The translations under genes were made by a program, and so were the position numbers. A stretch of DNA of 64,000 bases, from positions 3,676,001 to 3,740,000 of the forward strand of contig NZ_JARVTG010000001.1 of assembly GCF_029846635.1 (NCBI RefSeq). The letters run 5' to 3'. Position 1 is the first letter of the stretch; each line of letters starts with the position of its first letter. Source of the stretch: Pokkaliibacter sp. MBI-7 (GTDB lineage Bacteria > Pseudomonadota > Gammaproteobacteria > Pseudomonadales > Balneatricaceae). Below are positions 1 to 10,419 of this stretch, in pieces. The notes under the pieces were generated by a model. That model searched no databases. It was not told the DNA's origin and worked only from the letters and a program-made list of their open reading frames with translations.

Positions 1-1
1 G

Positions 2-577
2 TTGCGTATCTCCTGCGGTGTGCGTCATCAGGTGACTGGTATAGAGCATATGCCCAGAGACGGTGCCTTTGTACTTATCAGTAATCACCAGAGCCAGTGG
101 GAAACGTTCTACCTGCAAACCTTGCCGCGTGCTCTGGTGACGGTGTTGAAAAAAGAGCTGCTGTCCGTCCCGTTCTTTGGCTGGGCTCTGCGGCTGTTGC
201 GTCCCATCGCCATTGACCGGTCGCAAAAGACCAATGCCCTGAAGCAGATTCTCAAGCAGGGTAAAGAGCGACTGGGTGCCGGCGAAGGGTTATTGATTTT
301 CCCGCAGGGGACTCGGCTTGATCCCGGTGTGGAAGGTACCTATTCAAAAAGCGGGACGGTTCTTGCGTGTTCCTCCGGGGTGCCGTTGCTGCCCTTAGTC
401 CATAATGCGGGTACCTGCTGGCCTAACAAACGCTTTATCAAGTTTCCGGGTACGATTCAGATCGTGCTGGGAGCGCCCATCGATACGGTCGGTAAAACCA
501 CCGATGAAGTGCATTCTCAGGCTGTCGACTGGATGCAGGCTCAGCTGAAGGCTATGCCTCAGCATCTACCGGGATGA
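2..577 (+). CDS. plsC: 1-acyl-sn-glycerol-3-phosphate acyltransferase, 5'-truncated by window edge
   Basis: This is the C-terminal 191 residues of a PlsC/LPLAT-family acyltransferase, which makes phosphatidic acid from lysophosphatidic acid at the inner membrane. The catalytic block NHQSQWE (residues about 28-34 of the visible part) is the NHx4(D/E) motif, and FPQGTR (about 100-105) is the glycerol-phosphate binding motif III. PlsC proteins are usually 230-260 residues with an N-terminal membrane helix, which must lie upstream of base 1. The first readable codon is TTG at base 2, so the true start is not in the window. An intrinsic terminator follows directly. Identification is firm; which PlsC paralogue it is cannot be judged. 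Confidence 0.9.
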   Translation: MRISCGVRHQVTGIEHMPRDGAFVLISNHQSQWETFYLQTLPRALVTVLKKELLSVPFFGWALRLLRPIAIDRSQKTNALKQILKQGKERLGAGEGLLIFPQGTRLDPGVEGTYSKSGTVLACSSGVPLLPLVHNAGTCWPNKRFIKFPGTIQIVLGAPIDTVGKTTDEVHSQAVDWMQAQLKAMPQHLPG

Positions 578-598
578 TGAAATAACGCATTCCGGGCC

Positions 599-630
599 GG
601 GAAGGGAATCCCCTTCCCGCTCTTTTCTCC
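599..630 (+). terminator. Intrinsic terminator after plsC
   Basis: An 8-bp perfect stem, GGGAAGGG at 599-606 paired with CCCTTCCC at 611-618, has a 4-base loop and is followed by a pyrimidine-rich tail (GCTCTTTTCTCCTT). The tail is not a pure T-run, so termination may be moderate. Confidence 0.65.
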
Positions 631-792
631 TTGCCACCTCGCTACTTTTCCTTCTTTTCTGTTATCAGCTGCACTCTTGCAAGAGCATAGTGGTGGTGAT
701 TCGGCTTGGCATTTACGCTTGCTGCTGGCTATGGTGTAACAACTTGAGGTAGTCGGCCATGTTGTTGCCGCATGGTCAGTGCGGAGGGATGC

Positions 793-1719
793 ATGATGTG
801 TCGTTGGTTGTGGGGATGGGCGTGTTACTGGTTCGCAGCCACTGCGCTGGCGCACACCTTACCCCTGGGGGATGGCAAGATCAGCCAAATGCCACAGACT
901 GGCTATGTGATGGTCTGCCAGTCGGAGCATCGTGGGCGTGGTGTTATGGGGCCCTCACCCTGGATCGTCGGCGATCACTGGGATCCAGCACAGAAACCGA
1001 TGGTGCAGGGGCGACGCTACTGGCATGAAGCTTACATCAATATCAGCGAAGTTATCGCGGGCGTGGTGCGGCAGCGTCATATCGAAGGTAATGGTCTGCC
1101 TGTCAGTGCACCGACGGGGCAGTTTCCCATAGCGCAGAGTGATCCTGCCTTTCGCTATGATCGCAACCCTAACCGTATCCACTCCCAGACCGTAGCGTAT
1201 GACCTTCCCTTGCAACCGGCACTGGCAGCTCGGGCTTCCTGCTTACCGATGGGGCCGATTGGTATCGCGTTGAATGGGGTGGCGATCTTCAATGCCCTGG
1301 ATGATCTTGGGCGTGATGCAGTAGCGCATGAGGTGCAGGATAGCTGTCAGGGGCATCCGCAGGAGCAGGGGGCGTATCACTATCATGGACCGAGTGACTG
1401 CCTGTCAGGCAGCCTGCAGCCTGCTCAGTTGCTGGGTTACGCACTGGATGGATTTGGTATCTACAGTATGTGGGATGAGCAGGGGCGGCAGCTGACCAAT
1501 GCGGATCTTGATGCCTGCCACGGGCGGACAAGTAAGGTTCGTTGGAATGGCCAAGAAGTCACGATGTATCACTACGTGATGACGGAAGAGTATCCCTATA
1601 CTCTGGGATGTTTCCGCGGTACGCCATTGACGCTGGCTCATCTGCGCATGCAGCATCCATCTTTTCCACGTCAGCTGCCACCGCCGCCGGGTCAAGGGCG
1701 TCTGCGACCGCAATGGTAA
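793..1719 (+). CDS. Secreted YHYH-domain protein
   Basis: About 308 residues. The protein belongs to the YHYH domain family: the signature tetrapeptide YHYH sits at about residue 195, preceded by a Cys-rich stretch, and the typical ending with a second YHY followed by FPYT/YPYT-like and GCFRG-type motifs is present near residues 255-275. The family has no established biochemical role. The N-terminus (MMCRWLWGWACYWFAATALA) is a hydrophobic signal peptide, so export to the periplasm is likely. The start at 793 (or the next ATG at 796) is chosen because GGAGGG lies at 783-788; an in-frame ATG at 772 lacks a good ribosome site. The gene stands alone between two terminators, so it is monocistronic. 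Confidence 0.75.
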   Translation: MMCRWLWGWACYWFAATALAHTLPLGDGKISQMPQTGYVMVCQSEHRGRGVMGPSPWIVGDHWDPAQKPMVQGRRYWHEAYINISEVIAGVVRQRHIEGNGLPVSAPTGQFPIAQSDPAFRYDRNPNRIHSQTVAYDLPLQPALAARASCLPMGPIGIALNGVAIFNALDDLGRDAVAHEVQDSCQGHPQEQGAYHYHGPSDCLSGSLQPAQLLGYALDGFGIYSMWDEQGRQLTNADLDACHGRTSKVRWNGQEVTMYHYVMTEEYPYTLGCFRGTPLTLAHLRMQHPSFPRQLPPPPGQGRLRPQW

Positions 1720-1748
1720 GAGAGGGGCTGTTTTGGTGGCGATGAAAA

Positions 1749-1778
1749 GCAACAACCCCGCAGATGCGGGGTTGTTAT
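1749..1778. terminator. Bidirectional terminator between YHYH gene and fabB
   Basis: The inverted repeat AACAACCCCG/CGGGGTTGTT (about 1751-1776) has a short loop and lies between two convergent genes, the YHYH gene (plus) and fabB (minus). A-rich and T-rich flanks suit termination in both directions. Confidence 0.75.
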
Positions 1779-1805
1779 GTGCTGTACGTCAAAGTGCGTG
1801 CAGAG

Positions 1806-3020
1806 TTAGCCCTGGTAGCGTTTGAAAATCAGCGTAGCGTTAGTGCCACCAAAACCGAAGCTGTTGGACATGATGCAGTTCAACACCTGTTCTCTGTTGG
1901 AGGCGGGAATGTTGGCACCGGCCAGCGCAGGGTCAAGGTTATCGATGTTGGCAGAGCCAGCGATAAAGTTGTTTTCCATCATTAGCAGGCTGTAGATGGC
2001 TTCCTGTACGCCAGCTGCGCCCAGCGAATGGCCAGACAGAGACTTGGTTGATGTAACAGGAGGCATGTTGTCGCCAAAGACTGCCATCACTGCCTTCATT
2101 TCGGCGACATCACCCACGGGGGTGCTGGTGCCGTGGGCATTGATGTAGTCGATAGGCAAATCCAGGCCTGCCATCGCCTGATGCATGCAGCGTTTGGCAC
2201 CTTCGCCAGACGGTGCAACCATATCGTAGCCATCAGAGGTTGCGCCATAGCCTACCAGTTCAGCGTAGATCTTGGCGCCACGCGCTTTGGCGTGTTCCAG
2301 CTCTTCAAGAACCAGCATGCCGCCACCGCCGGCAATAATGAAACCGTCACGGTCAACATCGTACGCGCGGGAGGCTTTTTCTGGGGTTTCGTTGTATTTG
2401 GTAGACAAGGCGCCCATGGCATCGAACAGCACCGTTTGCGCCCAGTGCAGTTCTTCACCGCCACCCGCAAACACGATGTCTTGCTTACCCAGTTGGATCA
2501 GCTCCATACCATTGCCGATACAGTGTGCGCTGGTGGCGCAGGCTGAGGTGATGGAGTAGTTCACACCCTTGATTTTGAAGGGGGTTGCCAGACATGCTGA
2601 CACAGTGCTGCCCATGGTACGGGTAACACGATAGGGGCCAACTTTGCGCACGCCTTTTTCGCGTGCCAGGTCGCCAGACTCGATGATATTGGCGGATGAG
2701 GCACCACCGGAGCCTGCAATCAGACCGGTCCGTTCACTGGAAACCATTTCTGGGCTGAGGCCAGCATCTTCGATAGCCTGTGCCATCGACAGATAGGCAA
2801 AGCCCGCTGCGTCACCCATGAAGCGACGCAGTTTACGGTCAATGGCTTCATCCAGATTGACGTCCGGACGGCCAGCAATATGGCTACGAAAGCCCATTTC
2901 TGCATATTCAGGTTGAAAGGAAATGCCGGAACGGCCCTGCTGCAGAGAGTCCAGTACAGTAGCCTTATCGTTGCCCAGGCAGGACACGATACCCATTCCG
3001 GTAACAACAACGCGTCGCAT
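1806..3020 (-). CDS. fabB: 3-oxoacyl-[acyl-carrier-protein] synthase I
   Basis: 404 residues, the usual KAS I length. It condenses malonyl-ACP with acyl-ACP and is the enzyme that elongates the cis-3-decenoyl product of FabA, so it is needed for unsaturated fatty acids. The catalytic Cys is in SACATSAHC (C161), with active-site His residues in NAHGTSTP (H295) and [11 protein letters not shown] (H330). The gene lies 56 bp downstream of fabA on the same strand, the standard fabAB operon of pseudomonads. The N-terminal [13 protein letters not shown] is typical for KAS I and fixes the start. Confidence 0.97.
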   Translation of the reverse strand: MRRVVVTGMGIVSCLGNDKATVLDSLQQGRSGISFQPEYAEMGFRSHIAGRPDVNLDEAIDRKLRRFMGDAAGFAYLSMAQAIEDAGLSPEMVSSERTGLIAGSGGASSANIIESGDLAREKGVRKVGPYRVTRTMGSTVSACLATPFKIKGVNYSITSACATSAHCIGNGMELIQLGKQDIVFAGGGEELHWAQTVLFDAMGALSTKYNETPEKASRAYDVDRDGFIIAGGGGMLVLEELEHAKARGAKIYAELVGYGATSDGYDMVAPSGEGAKRCMHQAMAGLDLPIDYINAHGTSTPVGDVAEMKAVMAVFGDNMPPVTSTKSLSGHSLGAAGVQEAIYSLLMMENNFIAGSANIDNLDPALAGANIPASNREQVLNCIMSNSFGFGGTNATLIFKRYQG

Positions 3021-3076
3021 TAAAGCGCCCTCATGTCAATTAACTTGACCTAGCACTCGAACGTGCCAGGGCAGGA

Positions 3077-3592
3077 TCAGAATTGGTCGGTAGTGGTAAA
3101 CAGACCTACACGCAGATCCTTCGCACTGTAAATCTCGCGTCCGTCTACATACATATGGCCGTCAGCAATACCCATGACCAGTTTGCGCTCGATAACACGC
3201 TTCAGGTTGAGGCGATAGCTGACGGTCTTGGCGGTTGGCAGTACCTGGCCAAAAAAGCGTACTTCGCCAGCACCTAAAGCACGGCCGCGACCAGGGTTAC
3301 CTTTCCACGCAAGGAAGAAACCAACGATCTGCCACATGGCGTCGAGACCCAGGCAGCCTGGCATCACAGGATCACCAGGGAAATGGCAGCCAAAGAACCA
3401 AAGGTCAGGGTTGATGTCCAGCTCTGCGACGATTTCCCCTTTGCCGAAATCACCACCGACTTCGGAGATATGAGTGACGCGGTCCAGCATCAGCATGTTA
3501 CCGATTGGCAGCTGAGCGTTGCCTGGGCCGAACATCTCACCATGGCCACACTGAAGTAGCTCTTCACGGGTAAAAGAGGAGGGTCTGGTCAT
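3077..3592 (-). CDS. fabA: 3-hydroxydecanoyl-ACP dehydratase/isomerase
   Basis: 171 residues, the same length as the E. coli enzyme. FabA dehydrates 3-hydroxyacyl-ACP and isomerises trans-2- to cis-3-decenoyl-ACP, the branch point of anaerobic-type unsaturated fatty acid synthesis. The catalytic pair is visible: His70 in [10 protein letters not shown] and Asp84 in [10 protein letters not shown], at exactly the E. coli positions. The gene is transcribed ahead of fabB. No palindrome resembling the known FabR or DesT operators was recognised upstream. Confidence 0.97.
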   Translation of the reverse strand: MTRPSSFTREELLQCGHGEMFGPGNAQLPIGNMLMLDRVTHISEVGGDFGKGEIVAELDINPDLWFFGCHFPGDPVMPGCLGLDAMWQIVGFFLAWKGNPGRGRALGAGEVRFFGQVLPTAKTVSYRLNLKRVIERKLVMGIADGHMYVDGREIYSAKDLRVGLFTTTDQF

Positions 3593-3672
3593 CGATATTT
3601 ACTTTCCATTCCTTATTTAACTTTGTCAGCGGCAACAGTGATATTTTTCTATCGGCTGACAAATAAACCGCC

Positions 3673-3702
3673 ATTATATACATCCTCGGCTAGTGATGGC
3701 AG
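3673..3702 (-). promoter_or_regulatory. Candidate sigma-70 promoter for fabAB
   Basis: Read on the minus strand, CTGCCA (3702-3697) is separated by 18 bases from a perfect TATAAT (3678-3673), about 80 bases upstream of fabA. The -10 is strong and the -35 weak (4 of 6 consensus bases). Confidence 0.4.
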
Positions 3703-3721
3703 AGGCAATGTGAATGGATAC

Positions 3722-4690
3722 TTATTTGCTGCGCCGCACAGCGGCGTGGGCAAGAGTGATCATTGCCGCCTTATAGGCAGACTCAGGCAAAAAGGCCAGG
3801 CACTCCAGAGCAAGGTCACGCTCTTCTTCGGCCTTGCGCACGGTGTAGTCCAGAGCGCCACAGTCGCGAACACAGGCAGTAATGTGATCCAGCTGCTCAA
3901 GGCCGCCGTGCTCGATCGCGTTACGAATAAGCTGCGCTTCATCTTCGGCCAGAGTGCGCATGGCGTATATCAATGGCAGGGTAGGCTTGCCTTCAGCCAG
4001 GTCATCACCGACGTTCTTGCCCATCTCTTCGGCATTGCCTGTGTAGTCAAGAATGTCGTCCATCAGCTGGAAGGCTGCACCCAGATGGCGTCCGTAGCGC
4101 TGCAAAGCATCGCAGGCGCTGGCAGAGGCGCCGCTTAACTGGGCAGCCGCAAGCGCGCTGGCTTCAAACAGCATGGCTGTCTTGCCATGGATCACGCGCA
4201 TGTAATCGGCTTCAGTGGTGTCTGGATTGTTGCAGTTGAGTAGCTGCAACACCTCACCTTCGGCAATAACATTGGTGGCGTGGGAGATGGTTTTCATAAT
4301 GTCCATATTGCCGATGGCTACCAGCATCTGGAACGAGCGTGAATAGAGGAAGTCACCCACCAGAACACTGGGGGCGTTGCCCCATTCTGCGTTGGCTGTC
4401 GGGCGGCCGCGACGCATATCGGAGGTGTCCACCACATCGTCATGTAAGAGCGTGGCTGTATGAATAAATTCGATAATGGCGGCCAGAGGGATGTGGTCTT
4501 TCCCCTGATACTCACAAGCCATGGCTGTGAGCAGTGTCAGCAGCGGGCGAACGCGCTTGCCACCACTATTAATAATGTAGTGACCAATGGTTTCGACCAG
4601 CGCGACCTCTGAATGCAGATGCTGGAGAATGCACTGGTTGACGGCGGCAAATTCGTCGGCGACGACGGAGTGTAGTTGCTGTGGCTGCAT
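3722..4690 (-). CDS. ispB: Octaprenyl/polyprenyl diphosphate synthase
   Basis: 322 residues, trans-isoprenyl diphosphate synthase family. It makes the long isoprenoid side chain of ubiquinone from farnesyl and isopentenyl diphosphate. Both aspartate-rich motifs are present: DDVVD at 84-88 (FARM, with MRRGRPT following) and DDILD at 211-215 (SARM). The divergent ispB/rplU arrangement is the common gammaproteobacterial order and favours ispB over ispA. Start codon ATG at 4690 agrees with homologue length. A run of eight G (C on the coding strand) lies about 41 bases upstream, in the likely 5' leader. Confidence 0.95.
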   Translation of the reverse strand: MQPQQLHSVVADEFAAVNQCILQHLHSEVALVETIGHYIINSGGKRVRPLLTLLTAMACEYQGKDHIPLAAIIEFIHTATLLHDDVVDTSDMRRGRPTANAEWGNAPSVLVGDFLYSRSFQMLVAIGNMDIMKTISHATNVIAEGEVLQLLNCNNPDTTEADYMRVIHGKTAMLFEASALAAAQLSGASASACDALQRYGRHLGAAFQLMDDILDYTGNAEEMGKNVGDDLAEGKPTLPLIYAMRTLAEDEAQLIRNAIEHGGLEQLDHITACVRDCGALDYTVRKAEEERDLALECLAFLPESAYKAAMITLAHAAVRRSK

Positions 4691-4798
4691 GAGAGTATTC
4701 GAAGCTGAAAAACTGCACCCATGCTAGGAAGGGGGGGGTACCCTGTCAAGCGCGGTGGTTGCGAGGCTTGCGCCACTTCTGGTTTGCCTATTTACGGC

Positions 4799-4827
4799 TT
4801 GCGTGAGCTGGTGATTTTGCGTACACT
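4799..4827 (+). promoter_or_regulatory. Candidate sigma-70 promoter for rplU-rpmA
   Basis: TTGCGT (4799-4804), 17-base spacer, TACACT (4822-4827), with a GC-rich discriminator after it. This would give a leader of about 95 bases before rplU. Confidence 0.5.
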
Positions 4828-4928
4828 TTCGCACCCTAAACCTGCCCGAAATCGCTCCCTATTATATGGTGCTTCCATTAGAAGTAGGTTTCCCTTAGTA
4901 GCCGGGTAGGTAAACCATGGAGAAGACA

Positions 4929-5240
4929 ATGTACGCAGTTATCGTAAGCGGCGGCAAACAGTACCGGGTTAAAGCCGGTGAAACCCTGAAACTCGAAAAA
5001 CTGACCGCCGATGTTGGCGCGGCAGTCGAGTTTGACAAGGTGCTGCTGGTTGCAAATGGCGAAGACGTTAAAATCGGCGCCCCTGTAGTTGACGGTGCGA
5101 AAGTGAGTGCTGAAGTGGTATCTCACGGTCGTGGCGAGAAAGTGACCACCATCAAGTTCCGCCGCCGTAAGCATCACATGAAGCGCATTGGTCATCGTCA
5201 GTGGTTCACTGAAGTGAAAATCACTGGCATCAATGCCTAA
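4929..5240 (+). CDS. rplU: 50S ribosomal protein L21
   Basis: 103 residues from the ATG at 4929, the exact length of E. coli L21; the protein begins [14 protein letters not shown] as in the family. A longer frame from an ATG at 4917 is rejected because GGAG at 4919-4922 is well placed (6 bases) for 4929. The conserved basic [14 protein letters not shown] segment near the C-terminus contacts 23S rRNA. It is followed after 31 bp by rpmA in the usual L21-L27 operon. Confidence 0.97.
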   Translation: MYAVIVSGGKQYRVKAGETLKLEKLTADVGAAVEFDKVLLVANGEDVKIGAPVVDGAKVSAEVVSHGRGEKVTTIKFRRRKHHMKRIGHRQWFTEVKITGINA

Positions 5241-5271
5241 TGGCGTTTGTTGAATAACGGAGGAAAGTTAA

Positions 5272-5529
5272 ATGGCTCACAAGAAGGCCGCGGGTAGTTC
5301 TCGCAACGGTCGCGATTCCGAAAGTAAACGCCTTGGCGTTAAGCGTTTCGGTGGTCAGGTAGTAGACGCTGGTAACATTATCGTTCGTCAGCGTGGTACC
5401 CAGTTCTATCCAGGTACTAACGTTGGTCTGGGTAAAGACTTCACTCTGTTTGCCAAGGCAGACGGCGTGGTCAAGTTTGAAGTCAAGGGCCCGAAGAAGC
5501 GTAAATACGTTTCTATCGTAGCTGCTTGA
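5272..5529 (+). CDS. rpmA: 50S ribosomal protein L27
   Basis: 85 residues, the standard L27 length. It starts [19 protein letters not shown], so the N-terminal tail that reaches the peptidyl transferase centre is exposed directly, with no cleavable extension of the Firmicutes type. GGAGG lies 7 bases upstream. It is the second gene of the rplU operon and is followed by an intrinsic terminator. Confidence 0.97.
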   Translation: MAHKKAAGSSRNGRDSESKRLGVKRFGGQVVDAGNIIVRQRGTQFYPGTNVGLGKDFTLFAKADGVVKFEVKGPKKRKYVSIVAA

Positions 5530-5550
5530 TAGCTCCGCTCAGCGGACGGA

Positions 5551-5580
5551 AAAAGCTCTGCCTATGGCGGGGCTTTTTTT
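5551..5580 (+). terminator. Intrinsic terminator after rpmA
   Basis: The stem AAGCTCTGCC (5553-5562) pairs with GGCGGGGCTT (5566-5575) using two G-U pairs, followed by a run of seven T. Confidence 0.8.
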
Positions 5581-5691
5581 GTTTCTGTACCCTGTTCCGA
5601 CGCGAAATTAATTGGTTAGTGAAGCATTTGTACTCTGCCTGTTGGCGTGGTGTGTCGTCGGGGCGGCAGGGGCGGAAGTGCACAGAGGTAA

Positions 5692-6888
<1,197 letters not shown>

Positions 6889-6897
6889 GGAGTAAGC

Positions 6898-8022
6898 GTG
6901 AATAAGCGCGGTAAGCTGGCCCAGTCAAAGCGCTGGGTGGTCAAAATCGGCAGTTCTTTGTTGACCAATGATGGTCGCGGTCTCGATGAGGCGGCGATAG
7001 CTGGCTGGGTTGATCAGTTGGCAGCGTTGCACAAAGAAGGGGTGGAGCTGGTGCTGGTCTCTTCGGGGGCGGTGGCGGCGGGTATGTCCCGGCTGGGTTT
7101 GAAGGAGCGACCGCGCGAGCTTTTCCAGTTGCAGGCTACTGCTGCCGTGGGGCAGATGGGGTTGGTGCAGGTCTGGGAGTCCAGCTTTTCGCGCCACGGA
7201 CTGCACACGGCGCAGGTGTTGCTGACGCACGATGATCTTTCCAATCGCACCCGCTATCTGAATGCGCGCAGTACTCTGCGTGGTCTGGTTGAGTGGGGAG
7301 TGGTGCCGGTCATCAATGAGAATGACACCGTGGTTACCAGTGAGATCTGTTTTGGTGACAACGATACACTCGGGGCGTTGGTTGCAAATCTGATAGTGGC
7401 TGACGTGTTGGTGATTCTGACGGACCAGCAGGGTTTATTTACCAAAGATCCGCGTAAGCATGTTGATGCTGAGTTTGTGTCCGAAGCGAGTGCGGGTGAT
7501 GCCTCTCTTGAGGTGATGGCCGGTGGTGGTGCCGGGTTGCTGGGGCGGGGTGGTATGCTGACCAAGGTCAGGGCGGCGAAGGTTGCTGCGCGCTCTGGGG
7601 CGGCGACCATTATAGTCAGTGGGCGTGAGTCGGATGTGTTGCGTCGCTTGCATCAGGGTGAGGTGCTGGGCACCATGTTGACATCTGAACAATCACCTCA
7701 GGCGGCGCGTAAGCAATGGCTGGCTGGTCATCTGAAAGCTAAAGGAAAGCTGGTTCTGGATGCTGGTGCGGTGAGAGCGGTGCGCGAGTCGGGTGTGAGC
7801 TTGCTGTCTGTCGGGGTTACTGCGGTGGAAGGTGAGTTTTCTCGTGGTGAAATGGTGCTGTGTGTTGATGCGGCGGGTGAGGTGATTGCACGCGGTCTGG
7901 TGGGGTATTCTGCTGAAGAAGCGCGGTTAATCCTCGGTCACTCTTCGCGAGAGATTGCTGAGGTGTTGGGTTACAGTGCTGAGCCGGAATTGGTGCACAG
8001 GGATAACCTAGTTCTGAGTTGA
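6898..8022 (+). CDS. proB: Glutamate 5-kinase
   Basis: 374 residues with a GTG start (TAAGGAG upstream). ProB phosphorylates glutamate in the first step of proline synthesis and is feedback-inhibited by proline. It has an amino acid kinase domain (VVKIGSSLL near residue 14-22, GAVAAG, NENDTV near 140, GRGGMLTK near 220) and a C-terminal PUA domain (about 280-365). The N-terminal segment before VVKIGS resembles that of Pseudomonas ProB, which supports the GTG. The obgE-proB pair is a known pseudomonad arrangement. Confidence 0.96.
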   Translation: MNKRGKLAQSKRWVVKIGSSLLTNDGRGLDEAAIAGWVDQLAALHKEGVELVLVSSGAVAAGMSRLGLKERPRELFQLQATAAVGQMGLVQVWESSFSRHGLHTAQVLLTHDDLSNRTRYLNARSTLRGLVEWGVVPVINENDTVVTSEICFGDNDTLGALVANLIVADVLVILTDQQGLFTKDPRKHVDAEFVSEASAGDASLEVMAGGGAGLLGRGGMLTKVRAAKVAARSGAATIIVSGRESDVLRRLHQGEVLGTMLTSEQSPQAARKQWLAGHLKAKGKLVLDAGAVRAVRESGVSLLSVGVTAVEGEFSRGEMVLCVDAAGEVIARGLVGYSAEEARLILGHSSREIAEVLGYSAEPELVHRDNLVLS

Positions 8023-8052
8023 GTAATGGTGTCGCTTGAGATGTTGTAAAGG

Positions 8053-8084
8053 AATGGTGGTGGCGTGAGCTGTCACCATTTTTT
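8053..8084 (+). terminator. Intrinsic terminator after proB
   Basis: AATGGTG (8053-8059) pairs with CACCATT (8074-8080), followed by further T; the loop is 14 bases and can form extra pairs. Confidence 0.6.
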
Positions 8085-8126
8085 ATATCTGGGGGCTGGC
8101 GGGGTTTTGTCTAGAGTTAAAACAAC

Positions 8127-8155
8127 GAAACCGGCACATGGCCGGTTTCATTGTG
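8127..8155 (-). terminator. Intrinsic terminator of rpsT
   Basis: A perfect 9-bp stem, GAAACCGGC (8127-8135) with GCCGGTTTC (8141-8149), sits just past the rpsT stop. On the minus strand it is followed by GTTGTTTTAA, which favours termination of rpsT. Confidence 0.75.
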
Positions 8156-8178
8156 AGATCTTGATGTACGATCAAGTC

Positions 8179-8451
8179 TTAGGCAGCAGTAGCCAGATTC
8201 TTGATAGCAGCATTCAGACGGCTCTTATGACGTGCAGCTTTGTTCTTGTGGAACAGGCCTTTGTCAGCAGCGCGATCCAGCACGGGTACAGCAACCTCGT
8301 AGGCAGCTTTGGCTGCTTCTGCGTTACCCGCCTCAACAGCGTTGACTACTTTCTTCAGATAGGTGCGTACCATGGAGCGCATGCTAGCATTCTGCTGGCG
8401 ATGCTTCTCGGCCTGGCGTGCACGCTTTTTAGATCCTGCGGAATTTGCCAC
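8179..8451 (-). CDS. rpsT: 30S ribosomal protein S20
   Basis: 90 residues from a GTG codon at 8451, giving the typical S20 start (M)[17 protein letters not shown]. The frame stays open upstream, but the residues there do not resemble S20, and GAGGAG lies 8 bases before the GTG. E. coli rpsT also uses a non-ATG start (UUG), tied to translational autoregulation by free S20, so the GTG here may have the same purpose. The protein is Lys/Arg/Ala-rich and binds 16S rRNA early in assembly. It is divergent from murJ, as in many gammaproteobacteria. Confidence 0.95.
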   Translation of the reverse strand: MANSAGSKKRARQAEKHRQQNASMRSMVRTYLKKVVNAVEAGNAEAAKAAYEVAVPVLDRAADKGLFHKNKAARHKSRLNAAIKNLATAA

Positions 8452-8694
8452 AATCCGGCTCCTCGAGAATTCCAGAAAAGGTGTGTGTTTATGCCAATTT
8501 GAAGGACCGAAATTATCCCCATAGGCTGGTTGAAAGTCAACCACATATCGGCTGCAATTTTATCTGGCGGGAAACTGCTCACAATGGGAGGGCATTGACG
8601 TATCATGCTCGCTCTCCGATTTGTCCCTGATGACGTCTATTAACCGGGCTTTGCAGGGCGGTAATGTGCTGGCTACAAGTGAGTCTTCAATAGT

Positions 8695-10257
8695 ATGGCT
8701 GAGTTAGTCGATAAGCCACGGCAGGTAGGGTTGCTGAGAAGCAGTGCTGTGGTGGGTATTATGACCATGGTGTCACGTGTGCTGGGTTTGGTCCGGGACA
8801 TGGTCATCGCCGCTGCATTTGGTGCTGGTACCGGGGCGGATGCATTTTTTGTAGCGTTTAAAATTCCCAATTTTCTGCGCCGCTTGTTTGCTGAAGGGGC
8901 GTTCAATCAGGCTTTTGTGCCTGTGCTGGCTGAGTATCAAACCAAAGTCACCAAAGCTGACATTAAGCGACTGGTTGACAGTGTGGCGGGAGCGCTGGGC
9001 CTGAGCTTGCTGCTTGTAACGCTGCTCGCCATGCTGGGGGCGCACTACATTACCTGGATATTTGCTCCGGGGTTTAATGCAGACCCACAGAAGTTTGCTT
9101 TAGCTGTGGAGATGCTGCGTATCACCTTTCCTTACCTGCTGCTGATCTCGCTGACGGCGTTTTCAGGCAGTATTCTCAATGCTTACAAACAATTTGCTGT
9201 GCCTGCATTTACGCCGGTCTGGTTGAATGTGTGCATGATCTGTACGGCATTATGGCTGGCTCCGCAGATGCAAACCCCGGTAATGGCGCTGGCCTGGGGA
9301 GTGTTGATCGCCGGTGCGGTGCAGTTCACCTTTCAGTTGCCGTTTCTCTATCGTCTGGGATTACTGCCAGTGCCTCGGCCTGATTTTCAGCATGAGGGGG
9401 TGCGCCGGATTCTCAAGTTGATGTTGCCCGCCTTGTTTGGTGTGTCGGTCAGCCAGATAAATCTGTTGCTGGACACCGTGCTGGCGTCGTTTCTGCAAAC
9501 TGGCAGTGTTTCCTGGCTGTATTTTTCTGACCGGTTATCTGAGTTGCCGCTCGGTGTGTTCGGTATTGCGATAGCAACAGTGATACTGCCCAGTTTGTCG
9601 CGTCAGCATGCCAGTCGTTCACAGGAAGACTTTGCGCGAACGCTGGATTGGGCCATCTTCATGATTCTACTGATTGGTATTCCGGCTTCGTTAGCTCTGG
9701 TGATGCTGGCAGAGCCTCTGTTGATTTCATTGTTTCATTATGGAGCGCTGACTGAGCATGATGTGGCCATGAGCGCCATGAGTTTGCGTGCCTATGGTCT
9801 GGGTTTGTTGGCTTTTATGCTGATCAAGGTGTTGGCGCCGGGGTTTTATGCCCGGCAGGATACCCGTACGCCTGTCAAGATTGGTATCTGGGCTATGGTG
9901 GCCAATATGGTTATGAACCTGCTGCTGATCTGGCCTCTCGCTCATGCCGGTCTGGCGTTGGCAACCTCGCTTTCGGCATTCATGAATGCAGGCTGCCTGG
10001 CGTGGTATCTCCATCGTGATGGGTTGTTGCATGCGCAGGTGGGCTGGGCAAAGCGAATTGTGCAATTGCTGGTGGCCAACGGCGGTTTGGTTGTGATGAT
10101 TTGGCTGGTCGTGCCAGATAAGGCGGTTTGGTTTGCCTGGCATGGTATGGCGAGAGCTTGGCATCTGGCTGCTTTAGTTGTCGCTGGAGCCGTGCTCTAT
10201 GCTGTGCTGCTGCTGGCTACGGGGTTGCGCCCGAGGCATCTGCGAGCGGCTGCGTAA
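8695..10257 (+). CDS. murJ: Lipid II flippase MurJ
   Basis: 520 residues, MOP-superfamily membrane protein with about 14 predicted helices. MurJ moves lipid II across the inner membrane for peptidoglycan synthesis. The N-terminal motif SRVLGLVRDMVIAAAFGAG (about 25-43) and FxxPNFLRRLFAEGAFNQAF (about 55-75) are diagnostic, including the functionally important Arg residues in the first helix and loop. No strong Shine-Dalgarno precedes the ATG at 8695. It is followed by ribF and ileS in the conserved order. Confidence 0.95.
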   Translation: MAELVDKPRQVGLLRSSAVVGIMTMVSRVLGLVRDMVIAAAFGAGTGADAFFVAFKIPNFLRRLFAEGAFNQAFVPVLAEYQTKVTKADIKRLVDSVAGALGLSLLLVTLLAMLGAHYITWIFAPGFNADPQKFALAVEMLRITFPYLLLISLTAFSGSILNAYKQFAVPAFTPVWLNVCMICTALWLAPQMQTPVMALAWGVLIAGAVQFTFQLPFLYRLGLLPVPRPDFQHEGVRRILKLMLPALFGVSVSQINLLLDTVLASFLQTGSVSWLYFSDRLSELPLGVFGIAIATVILPSLSRQHASRSQEDFARTLDWAIFMILLIGIPASLALVMLAEPLLISLFHYGALTEHDVAMSAMSLRAYGLGLLAFMLIKVLAPGFYARQDTRTPVKIGIWAMVANMVMNLLLIWPLAHAGLALATSLSAFMNAGCLAWYLHRDGLLHAQVGWAKRIVQLLVANGGLVVMIWLVVPDKAVWFAWHGMARAWHLAALVVAGAVLYAVLLLATGLRPRHLRAAA

Positions 10258-10419
10258 GGTGTGGTGGCCCTGGTTGGTGGTCATGCTGTCATCAGTCACT
10301 GCAGTTCGGTATGGTTGGTGACTGAGCTGTACAGGTAAGCAGTGCGCCGTGGTCTGTTGCGTCTTGCTCATATATAATCCACCGCTTCTTTGAGAGCTGC
10401 TTGGTATTCCCTGGTCGTT

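Noticed and set aside
10294..10325. Inverted repeat CAGTCAC/GTGACTG between murJ and ribF
   Set aside because: The loop is long and no T-run follows, so it is not a convincing terminator; no regulator with this operator was recognised.
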